From assembly GCA_002371135.1 (NCBI GenBank), contig DFGB01000045.1, positions 6,373-70,372 on the forward strand: a stretch of 64,000 bases of DNA. The letters are read 5' to 3'. The position numbers and the translations under genes were made by a program. The notes beneath the pieces are model-generated. The model did not search any database, was not told the origin of the DNA, and saw only the letters and a program-made list of their open reading frames with translations. This document shows, one piece after another, positions 35,066-42,620 of the stretch. The DNA is from Verrucomicrobia bacterium UBA3761 (lineage in GTDB: Bacteria > Verrucomicrobiota > Kiritimatiellia > RFP12 > UBA1067). Each line of letters opens with the position of its first letter. The stretch's first letter is position 1.

Positions 35066-37754
35066 ACAACTGCGCGAGCTTTTCGAGCTGGGCGATTTTC
35101 TCTTTGTTGTCGGCGAGTTTGCGGCGGGCCTCGGCGACGACCGCCTCCGGGGCGTGCGCGACGAAATTTTCGTTCGCGAGTTTCGCTTCGGACGCCTTCA
35201 CGAAACCGGAAAGCTTCGCTAGTTCCGCCGCGATGCGCTTGGATTCGGCCGCCTTGTCGACGAGGCCTTCCAGCGAAAGATACACCGTGCCGAACGGCGT
35301 GATCTTGGAGGGCATCGCAAGATCGCTTCCCGCCGGCGCGAACGCGACTTCCTCGGCGCGCATCGCCTTCTTGAGCGAAGAAGCCTCCGCCGCGGCGCGA
35401 GCGTCGTCCGTGGCAATCGTCACCTTGACGAACGCCGCCGGCGAAACCTTGTATTCCGCCCGCAAAGCGCGCACCGCCGTTATCGCTTCCCTCTTCGCGT
35501 TCACGAAATCGTACACCTCTTCTTCAAGCCCCCACGCGGACTTCTCCGCGTCGCTGTAGCCCTTCGGGAATTCCGCGAGCATTATCGTCTCGTCTTCCTT
35601 CAGATAGCCAAGCTGGTGCGCGACCTCCTCGGTCACGAACGGCATGTAGGGATGCAGGAGGCGAAGCGCCTTCCAGAAGACATCGCGCAAAATCGCGAGC
35701 GCCCTCGCCTTGTCGGGCGCGTCCTTGACGTATTCGACGTACCAGTCGCAAAGCTGCGTCCAGAAGAAGTCGTACACCGCGAGCGCGCCGTCCTGGATGC
35801 GATACTGCTCCAGAAGCGCGTTCACCTTCCTGCACGCTTTGTCGGTCGCAAGGAGAATGTGCTTCTCGTCGGAAGTCAACTCTCCAGCCGCCATAGTCCC
35901 CAGATCCGCGACCCTGCCGCACTCTCCTTCCTGCATCTGGAAGAAACGCGCGGCGTTCCAGATTTTCGTCGAGAAATTGCGGCCGATTTCGAACTTCTCC
36001 TTGTTCACCTTCGTATCGCATTCGAGCGACGTGATGAGGGCAATCGAGAAGCGAAGAGCATCGGCCGAATACATGTCGATCAACTCCAACGGGTCGAGCG
36101 AATTGCCGAGCGACTTCGACATCTTCCGGCCTTGCGCATCTCGCACGATGCCGTGGATGACGATATTCTTGAACGGCGGCTTGCCCATGAAGTGAATGCC
36201 GGCCATCATCATGCGAGCGACCCAGAAAAAGATGATGTCCTGCGCCGTCACGAGATCGCTCGTCGGGTAGTAGTAGTCGAGATCCTTCGTCTTTTCCGGC
36301 CAGCCAAGCGTGGAGAACGGCCACAGCCACGAAGAAAACCACGTATCGAGCACGTCCTCGTCCTGCGAAAGGACGGGCGGCTCGGAGCATTCGAGCCCCT
36401 TCGCCTTCATCAGGGCGACGGCCTTCTTGCGCGCCTCTTCGAGCGTCTCGGCGACCACGGTCTCGCACTCGCCGTCGATGTCGAAATAATACGCCGGGAT
36501 GCGGTGGCCCCACCAGAGCTGGCGCGAGATGCACCAGTCCTGGATGTTCTCCATCCAGTTGAAATAAATCTTCGACCAGCGCTCGGGGACGAACTTCACA
36601 GACCCGTTGCGCACAGCCTCGATGGCAGGCTCGGCGAGCGGTTTCATCTTGACGAACCACTGCTTGGAAAGACGCGACTCCACCACCTCGTGGCAGCGGT
36701 AGCAATGGCCGACCTGGTTGTCGTAGTCCTCGATATGGTCGAGGAAGCCGCCCGCCTCGAGATCGGCGACGAGCGCCTCGCGGCATTTGAAGCGATCCAT
36801 GCCAGAATATTTCGCGCCGGCGAGGTCGTTCATCGTCCCGTCACCGTTCATGATGTTGATCTCTTCGAGACCGTGGCGCTTGCCGACGAGGAAGTCGTTG
36901 GGGTCGTGCGCCGGCGTGATCTTCACGATGCCGGTGCCGAACTCCTTCTCCACGTAGTCATCGCTGATAACGGGAATCTCGCGGCCCGTGAGCGGCAGAA
37001 TCACATTCTTGCCCACAAGATGCGCATAGCGCTCGTCCTTCGGGTTCACGGCGACGGCGGTATCGCCCGGCAGAGTCTCCGGACGCGTCGTCGCCACCAT
37101 CACATAGTCGGCGTAAGGCTCGCCGGCGACGCCCTTCGCGCTGCCGACGACGGGATAGCGCACATACCAGAGGTGGCCGTGGTGGGCTTCGTGCTCGACT
37201 TCGTCGTTCGCGAGCGCCGTCCCGCAGCGCGGGCACCAGTTGACGATGTAGTTGCCCTTGTAGACGAGCCCTTCGTCGTAGAGTTGCGTGAACACCTTCG
37301 CCACGGCGCGCGAGCAACCTTCGTCGAACGTGAAACGCTCGCGCTGCCAGTCCGTCGAATTGCCCAGCATGCGCTGCTGGTGGACGATCGTCCCGCCATA
37401 CTGCTTCTTCCATTCCCAGACGCGCTCCACAAACGCCTCGCGTCCGAGGTCCTGACGGCGCTTGCCTTCCTTGCGCAACGCCTTTTCGACCACGTTCTGC
37501 GTCGCAATGCCGGCGTGGTCCGTGCCGGGCAGCCACAGCGTGTTGAAGCCGCTCATGCGCTTCCACCTGACGAGGATATCCTGGATCGTCTGGTTCAACG
37601 CGTGCCCCATGTGCAAAATGCCCGTCACGTTCGGCGGCGGGATTACGACCGAATACGGCGTTCCTTCGCCCGGCTCGGAATGAAAATAGCCCTTCTTCTC
37701 CCAGATAGGATACCACTTGGCCTCGGCGGCCTTCGCATCGTAATGCTTTTCCAT
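35055..37754 (-). CDS. valS: Valyl-tRNA synthetase
   Basis: This 899-residue class I synthetase charges tRNA-Val. The HIGH motif is HMGH (48-51), the KMSKS signature (KMSKSLGNSLDP) is near residue 543, and the editing domain carries the usual TTRPETLPGDTAVAV block. The C-terminal anticodon domain is followed by the valine-specific coiled-coil arm (KRIAAELAKL...AEARRKLADNKEKIAQLEKL). I use the ATG at 37754; a TTG 18 nt upstream is weaker. The final residues (QLFKS) and the stop lie in the word-hairpin arm. Confidence 0.97.
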   Translation of the reverse strand: MEKHYDAKAAEAKWYPIWEKKGYFHSEPGEGTPYSVVIPPPNVTGILHMGHALNQTIQDILVRWKRMSGFNTLWLPGTDHAGIATQNVVEKALRKEGKRRQDLGREAFVERVWEWKKQYGGTIVHQQRMLGNSTDWQRERFTFDEGCSRAVAKVFTQLYDEGLVYKGNYIVNWCPRCGTALANDEVEHEAHHGHLWYVRYPVVGSAKGVAGEPYADYVMVATTRPETLPGDTAVAVNPKDERYAHLVGKNVILPLTGREIPVISDDYVEKEFGTGIVKITPAHDPNDFLVGKRHGLEEINIMNGDGTMNDLAGAKYSGMDRFKCREALVADLEAGGFLDHIEDYDNQVGHCYRCHEVVESRLSKQWFVKMKPLAEPAIEAVRNGSVKFVPERWSKIYFNWMENIQDWCISRQLWWGHRIPAYYFDIDGECETVVAETLEEARKKAVALMKAKGLECSEPPVLSQDEDVLDTWFSSWLWPFSTLGWPEKTKDLDYYYPTSDLVTAQDIIFFWVARMMMAGIHFMGKPPFKNIVIHGIVRDAQGRKMSKSLGNSLDPLELIDMYSADALRFSIALITSLECDTKVNKEKFEIGRNFSTKIWNAARFFQMQEGECGRVADLGTMAAGELTSDEKHILLATDKACRKVNALLEQYRIQDGALAVYDFFWTQLCDWYVEYVKDAPDKARALAILRDVFWKALRLLHPYMPFVTEEVAHQLGYLKEDETIMLAEFPKGYSDAEKSAWGLEEEVYDFVNAKREAITAVRALRAEYKVSPAAFVKVTIATDDARAAAEASSLKKAMRAEEVAFAPAGSDLAMPSKITPFGTVYLSLEGLVDKAAESKRIAAELAKLSGFVKASEAKLANENFVAHAPEAVVAEARRKLADNKEKIAQLEKLAQLFKS

Positions 37755-37801
37755 GATTGTCTCGTTCTTCAATATTTGCTCTCGTGGCTGAATATTATAT
37801 C

Positions 37802-37930
37802 ATATAATGAGGGAAGAGGGAAGAGGGAAGAGGGAAGAGGGAAGAGGGAAGGGGGAAATGTGAAAATGTCTTTGCCGCAGTCGGGCGGATGCCGCCAACC
37901 GCCGCATCATTTTCACATTTCCACATTTTC
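37802..37930. repeat. Heptamer tandem repeat and short inverted repeat between divergent genes
   Basis: The gap 37755-38022 separates divergent valS and GH43 genes. Six exact copies of the heptamer GAGGGAA run from about 37809 to 37851. Next, GGAAATGTGAAAATG (37855-37869) pairs with CATTTTCACATTTCC at 37908-37922. After it a short piece of the GC palindrome family (GGGCCGCGCTTCAGCACGGC) appears. No T-run or clear promoter box was found. Confidence 0.7.
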
Positions 37931-38022
37931 TGTCGCTCTGGGCTAAAGGGCCGCGCTTCAGCACGGCGCCTACCCGAACGGAGTATTGCCTTACAGGGCC
38001 TGGATATGATACAATTCCCGCC

Positions 38023-39378
38023 ATGAAAACCATTCTCATTTTCACGTTGGCGGCTTTGTCCGGCGCGGCCCAGGCGGCGGACGGTGCCCTCATGCCGATC
38101 ATCCAGACGAAGTTCACGGCCGACCCCGCGCCGTATGTCCACGATGGCGTCGTATATCTCTACACCACCCACGACGAAGACGACGCCGACGGTTTCAAGA
38201 TGAAGGATTGGCTTCTCTACACTTCCACCGACATGGTGAACTGGCGCGACTGCGGCGCCGTCGCCTCGCTCGCCGATTTCCCGTGGGCCCGGAACAAGGA
38301 GAACGGCGCGTGGGCGCTGCAGGTGATCGAACGCGGCGGCAAGTGGTTCATGTATTGCCCGCTGCACGGCAACGGCATCGGCGTGCTCGTCGCCGATTCG
38401 CCTTACGGCCCCTTCAAGGATCCTCTCGGCCATCCGCTCGTCTGGCAGAAGGAGCATTGGAACGACATCGACCCGACCGTGTGGATCGACGACGACGGCC
38501 AGGCCTATCTCTATTGGGGCAACCCGCACCTCTACGGCGTCAAACTGAACGAAGACATGATTTCGTATTCCGGCCAAATCGTCCAGTTCCCCAAGATACG
38601 CGACTACCAGGAAGGGCCGTGGTTCTACAAGCGCAACGGACGCTACTACCTCGCATTCGCCTCCACCTGCTGCCCCGAGGGGATTGGATATGCGATGTCC
38701 GACGCGCCGTTCGGCCCGTGGGAATACAAGGGCCACATAATGGACCACACGCCAAAGACGCGCGGCAACCATCCCGGCATAATCGACTACAAAGGCAAGA
38801 GCTACTGCTTCGGTCTCAACTACGACATCCTCCGCCTCTCCACCGATACGCACCACGAACGGCGCAGCGTCTCCGTGCAGGAAATGGAATACCGCGACGA
38901 CGGCACGATTCCCGAACTTCCGTACTTCAAGTCCGGCAAGTTGACGCAAATAGAGCCGTTCGATCCATACCGCCGCGTCGAAGCAGAAACGATGGCGTGG
39001 GGATACGGGCTCAAGACGCGTCCCGACGTCCCCCGCACACTGCCGCAAAACCAGATCGTATTTGACGCCGACGATGGCGAATACATCCTCGTAAAAGGCG
39101 TGGACTTCGCCGGCGGCGCGAAAGAAATGACGCTATCCATCAAGCCGCTCGCGCCTGGCGCCTCGATTGAAATCAGGCTCGACGCGCCGGACGGCGCGCT
39201 CGCCGGCAAGGTTGCGTTCGCGGAAGCGGCGGACGGATTTGAAACATTCACGACGCCGCTCGAAAACGCCTCCGGCGTGCACGACCTCTATTTCGTCTTC
39301 CGCTCGGGCGTCCCCGGCGGCAAGAACCTCCTCGAATTCGACTGGTGGCGTATCGCGCAAATAGGAAGCAGGAAGTAG
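38023..39378 (+). CDS. GH43 glycoside hydrolase with C-terminal CBM6
   Basis: This 451-residue secreted enzyme has signal peptide MKTILIFTLAALSGAAQA. The five-bladed GH43 propeller carries the catalytic trio: Asp34 (base, TADPAPYVHDG), an Asp in NDIDPTVWID near 150 (pKa modulator) and Glu near 196 in YQEGPWFYK (acid). Residues ~320-445 form a CBM6-type beta sandwich (RRVEAETMAWG at the start, GEYILVKGVDF, FEFDWWRI-like ending). The family covers arabinofuranosidase and xylosidase; which one is not clear. Its C-terminal IGSRK and stop codon are encoded by the word-hairpin arm. It lies tail to tail with pectinesterase. Confidence 0.9.
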   Translation: MKTILIFTLAALSGAAQAADGALMPIIQTKFTADPAPYVHDGVVYLYTTHDEDDADGFKMKDWLLYTSTDMVNWRDCGAVASLADFPWARNKENGAWALQVIERGGKWFMYCPLHGNGIGVLVADSPYGPFKDPLGHPLVWQKEHWNDIDPTVWIDDDGQAYLYWGNPHLYGVKLNEDMISYSGQIVQFPKIRDYQEGPWFYKRNGRYYLAFASTCCPEGIGYAMSDAPFGPWEYKGHIMDHTPKTRGNHPGIIDYKGKSYCFGLNYDILRLSTDTHHERRSVSVQEMEYRDDGTIPELPYFKSGKLTQIEPFDPYRRVEAETMAWGYGLKTRPDVPRTLPQNQIVFDADDGEYILVKGVDFAGGAKEMTLSIKPLAPGASIEIRLDAPDGALAGKVAFAEAADGFETFTTPLENASGVHDLYFVFRSGVPGGKNLLEFDWWRIAQIGSRK

Positions 39379-39443
39379 GAAGTAGAAAATTTGCCGCCCG
39401 GGCGTGTCGTACGCATTATCTCCTACTTCCTACCTCCTACTTG
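39362..39443. repeat. Inverted word-hairpin (GAAGTAG word) holding both convergent stops
   Basis: The left arm 39362-39388 (TAGGAAGCAGGAAGTAGGAA and AGTAG) pairs with the right arm 39418-39443 (ATCTCCTACTTCCTACCTCC and TACTTG). The stop of GH43 (39376-39378) is in the left arm and the stop of pectinesterase (39437-39439) in the right arm. The same word builds the hairpin at 63452-63545. Confidence 0.85.
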
Positions 39444-40327
39444 ATTTTTATCCACGGAAGGCGGCGCGATGTTTCGGCGCCCGTTCCGGTGCAGTTGTAT
39501 TCGGCGAAAAACGCCGTCTTGTCGGTGCCGTCGTTTGGACGCCACTGGCTCCAGCCCTCGGGCTTGATGCAGTCGTCCATTACGCAACCGTCAAACACCA
39601 CTTGCGCGTGCGGCCGCCAGGGGCGCCCCAGGAGCGTCTTGACGCCGGGCGCGGCGGTGATGCGGCAACGGCGGAAGAGGAAACCCTCGCGCCCCTCAGG
39701 CGTCGCCGCCGCCGTGATATATCCGCGCAGGAGACTGCGTATCTCGCAGCGGTCGAACACCGCGCGCGACTGGCCGAATATAAAATCGACCGTCCCCTCT
39801 ATCAAACACTCCTCGAAATGCTGTCCGCAATAGCGCGTATACTCGGGCTCTTTCGCCCACTCCTTGACGCCCTGCGAGACATACAGGGTGTCCTGATGGC
39901 CGGAGATGCGGCACTTGGCCACTTCCACGCCGTCGCCCTCGATGTGCAGCGCGACGGCCTGGCCGACGCCGCGTCCGCCGGCGGCGACATTCGCGTCCGA
40001 CGCCGTGTTGCGTATCCAAAGGCCCGCAAGCCGCACATCGTCGGCCTCGACTTTCATCGTCCACGTGCGGAACGTGCCAAGCGCCTCGCCGGCGGAATTC
40101 GTGAGCGAGGCATAGTCGCCCCACTCCACCACCGCCTCGCCCGGCCCTTCGTGCACGATGGCGAGAGCGCGCTTCTCGCGCGGAATCGTCACCTTCTCGC
40201 GCCAGACGCCATCGGGAAGCGTAATCATATCGCCGGGCTTGGCGGCGTCGATCATCTCCTGCAGCGTCGCCGCGGCGGCGGACGAAACCGCGGCGACCGC
40301 CGCCAGCATCGCGAGCGCCGCCTTCAC
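39437..40327 (-). CDS. Pectinesterase (CE8)
   Basis: This 296-residue secreted enzyme removes methyl esters from pectin. The signal peptide is MKAALAMLAAVAAVSSAAAA. All CE8 motifs are visible in order: VGQAVALHI (oxyanion Gln near 120), GHQDTLYVSQG (catalytic Asp near 146), GTVDFIFGQS (second Asp near 182) and LLGRPWRPHAQ (Arg near 232). The start overlaps the stop of the phenylacetate-CoA ligase gene by 4 nt (ATGA), an odd partner for a secreted pectinase. Its stop lies in the word-hairpin arm. Confidence 0.93.
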   Translation of the reverse strand: MKAALAMLAAVAAVSSAAAATLQEMIDAAKPGDMITLPDGVWREKVTIPREKRALAIVHEGPGEAVVEWGDYASLTNSAGEALGTFRTWTMKVEADDVRLAGLWIRNTASDANVAAGGRGVGQAVALHIEGDGVEVAKCRISGHQDTLYVSQGVKEWAKEPEYTRYCGQHFEECLIEGTVDFIFGQSRAVFDRCEIRSLLRGYITAAATPEGREGFLFRRCRITAAPGVKTLLGRPWRPHAQVVFDGCVMDDCIKPEGWSQWRPNDGTDKTAFFAEYNCTGTGAETSRRLPWIKIK

Positions 40328-41592
40328 TTCCTTATCACCCTCTTCGCCTTGCCTTCGGAACGCGGGAGCGAACCGACGGGGAACACATCGCCCTTCGGCA
40401 GGAACCCGAGGCGCTCGCGCAGATGCTTGGCGACGGTGTGGCCGGTGACGCCGGGCTCGGCTTCAACGTTGATCGTCACGTCCGTCATGCCGTCGTGCTC
40501 TTCGAGGATGATCTGGAATTCGTCCTTGACGCCCGGTATCTCCATGAGGGCCTGCTCCACCTGGCGGGGATAGAAGTTGACGCCCTTGACGATGAGCATG
40601 TCGTCGGTGCGGCCCGTGATGCGGTCGAGACGCAGGCTCGTGCGGCCGCATTCGCATTTCTCGCGGCTGACGATGCGCGAAATATCGCGCGTGCGGTAGC
40701 GGATGATCGGCATCGCCTCGCGGGTGAGCGACGTGAACACGACCTCGCCGTATTCGCCGTCCTCGACGTTCTTGCCGGTGACGGGGTCGATGATTTCGGT
40801 GATATATTGGTCTTCCCAGACGTGGATGCCGGCGTGGGCGTGGCAGTCCTGGCCCGTGGTGCCGATGCCGCCCGTTTCGGTCATGCCGTAGATGTCGAAG
40901 CACTCGATGTGGAGGCGGCTCTCGATGCGCTTGCGCATTTCATCGGAGAACGTCTCGGAGCCGAAGATGCCGACCTTGAGCGAAGGAATGTCGTAGTTGC
41001 CGTTCGGGTCGGCGTCGAGCTTCTCGATGATGCGCGGGACGTAGGAGACGACGGAGCAGAAGCCCTTGACGTGGAAGTCTCGCATGAGCTTGATCTGTCG
41101 CTCGGTGTTGCCGCTTGAAGCGGGGACGCAGAAGAGGCCGGCCTTGCGGCAGCCCTGGTAGCAGCCAAACCCGCCGTTGAAGAGGCCGAACGTGGGCATG
41201 ATCTGGAACGCGTCGCCGGCCTCGAGTCCCGCCATCGAGAAACAGCGCGCCATGCACTCCGCCCACTGCATGAGATCGCCCTTCGTATACGCCATCACGA
41301 CGGGCGTGCCGGTGGAGCCGCTGGACATGTGGAACTCGCGCAGCTCCGAACGGTCCACGCACGACATCTTGAGCGGATACGCGTCGCGGAAGTCGTCCTT
41401 CGTGAGGAACGGCAGTTTCGGGAGGTCGTCGAGCGAAGTCACGTCCTCCGGCGAAGAGACGCCCGCGGCCATGAGGCGCGAGCGGTAGAATTCGTTCGTC
41501 CATGCGCGGCGGAGGGTCTTCACGAGGCCCTTAAGCTGCAACTCGGCAAGCCGCTCGCGCGGCAGGGTTTCAAGTTCGCGATTCCAGAACAT
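40324..41592 (-). CDS. paaK: Phenylacetate-CoA ligase
   Basis: This 422-residue AMP-forming ligase activates phenylacetate or related aryl acids with CoA. The ATP-binding loop is HMSSGSTGTPVV near residue 88. The adenylate-domain motifs YGMTETGG, RTRDISRI and RTDDMLIVKGVNFYPRQVEQ are present, and four cysteines fit the zinc-binding CHAAEG/CECGR pattern of anaerobic PaaK. I start at the ATG at 41592 (MFWNRELETL); 11 extra codons upstream are unlikely. It lies 33 nt after iorB, a common pairing in anaerobes, where indolepyruvate/phenylpyruvate oxidoreductase makes aryl-acetyl-CoA and PaaK can release or capture it. Confidence 0.93.
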   Translation of the reverse strand: MFWNRELETLPRERLAELQLKGLVKTLRRAWTNEFYRSRLMAAGVSSPEDVTSLDDLPKLPFLTKDDFRDAYPLKMSCVDRSELREFHMSSGSTGTPVVMAYTKGDLMQWAECMARCFSMAGLEAGDAFQIMPTFGLFNGGFGCYQGCRKAGLFCVPASSGNTERQIKLMRDFHVKGFCSVVSYVPRIIEKLDADPNGNYDIPSLKVGIFGSETFSDEMRKRIESRLHIECFDIYGMTETGGIGTTGQDCHAHAGIHVWEDQYITEIIDPVTGKNVEDGEYGEVVFTSLTREAMPIIRYRTRDISRIVSREKCECGRTSLRLDRITGRTDDMLIVKGVNFYPRQVEQALMEIPGVKDEFQIILEEHDGMTDVTINVEAEPGVTGHTVAKHLRERLGFLPKGDVFPVGSLPRSEGKAKRVIRK

Positions 41593-41625
41593 GGCTTTAT
41601 CCTTGTTTTTTTGTGGAAATGGCAA

Positions 41626-42219
41626 TCAGGCGCCGGCGGCGGCGCGGCCGAGGTCGAACGCCTTTATGTTGAGGTCGAGGAGTTTCGCCTTCGATCCTGT
41701 AAAACTCTCTTTCATCGTCGCCTTCCAGGCGTCCGGCGAGAACGGAGTCAACGTGGAGAGCGCGCCCGCGAGAACCATGTTCATCGTGCGCTCGTTGCCG
41801 ACCTCCTCCTTGGCGATGCGTGCGGCGTCGACGACGATCGCGCCCGGCAGCGCGGCGCGCATTTTCCCGTCGAGGTCCTCCACCGCCTTCTGCTGGCCGG
41901 ACGAAACCGTAACCGGCACGAGGAACGTATCGGCGACGACCGCGCGTCCTTCAGGCGCGAGGAGATGCGCCCAGCGCAGCGCCTCGAGCTTGTCGAACGA
42001 AACGAGTATGTCGCTCGTCCCTTCCTGAATTATCGGCGAGGCGACGGCGTCGCCAAACCTCACCTGGCTTATCACGGAACCGCCGCGCTGGGCCATGCCG
42101 TGAATCTCGCTTTTCTTGACGTCCAGCCCTTCGCGGGCCGCGGTCTTCGCGAGCAAATCGCTCGTGAGCAGCGTTCCCTGGCCGCCTACGCCTACAAGGC
42201 TTACATTTACAGTCTTCAT
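41626..42219 (-). CDS. iorB: Indolepyruvate:ferredoxin oxidoreductase, beta subunit
   Basis: This 197-residue gamma-type domain of the 2-oxoacid:ferredoxin oxidoreductases oxidises aryl pyruvates to aryl-acetyl-CoA with ferredoxin. GVGGQGTLLTSDLLA (residues 11-25) and EIHGMAQRGGSVISQVRFG are typical. The partner IorA (thiamine- and ferredoxin-domain subunit) is not in the window on either side, which is unusual, because iorA and iorB are normally adjacent. The start lies 1 nt after the stop of the NifU-like gene. Confidence 0.9.
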   Translation of the reverse strand: MKTVNVSLVGVGGQGTLLTSDLLAKTAAREGLDVKKSEIHGMAQRGGSVISQVRFGDAVASPIIQEGTSDILVSFDKLEALRWAHLLAPEGRAVVADTFLVPVTVSSGQQKAVEDLDGKMRAALPGAIVVDAARIAKEEVGNERTMNMVLAGALSTLTPFSPDAWKATMKESFTGSKAKLLDLNIKAFDLGRAAAGA

Positions 42220-42220
42220 T

Positions 42221-42439
42221 TTACGCCACTCTCTCGACTGTGATTTCCGGGTCGATCTCCTGCAACGCGGTCTCGATGCCCTGCTTGAGCGTCATCATCG
42301 CGAACGGACACGAACCGCAGTGGCCCGTGAGCTTGAGATACACGACCTTGCCGTCGATTTTCACGAGTTCGCAATCGCCGCCGTCCGCCTGCAGACCGCC
42401 GCGCAATTCATCGAGCTTCGCCTTGATAGCTTCTTCCAT
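42221..42439 (-). CDS. NifU C-terminal domain (Nfu-type iron-sulfur scaffold)
   Basis: This 72-residue protein contains only the NifU C-terminal domain. The cluster-binding pair is C-G-S-C in LTGHCGSCPFAMMTLK, preceded by LQADGGDCELVKIDG. Such small Nfu proteins carry 4Fe-4S clusters to apo-enzymes. As first gene of an operon with iorB and paaK, it may serve the ferredoxin oxidoreductase; this is inference. Confidence 0.92.
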   Translation of the reverse strand: MEEAIKAKLDELRGGLQADGGDCELVKIDGKVVYLKLTGHCGSCPFAMMTLKQGIETALQEIDPEITVERVA

Positions 42440-42563
42440 ATCACTCCTTGTTCGGATTTTTGCCGTATATTATACCATTTGCCCCGCCATAGGGTCAAGG
42501 GGAGGTGTTGCCGGCAGTGGCAGTCGAGCGGCGCCTGGAGATTCTAGATGCGCCGGCAATAGA

Positions 42564-42595
42564 AGCGCCACGGGCCCGCACGGGCCCGTGGCGCT
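42564..42595. terminator. Strong hairpin between pckG and the nifU-iorB operon
   Basis: A perfect 15-bp stem (AGCGCCACGGGCCCG with CGGGCCCGTGGCGCT) lies after the pckG stop. The T-tract is poor on the minus strand, so termination function is likely but not certain. Confidence 0.6.
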
Positions 42596-42620
42596 TTGCG
42601 TTGGGCTAAATCGCCCGCGC

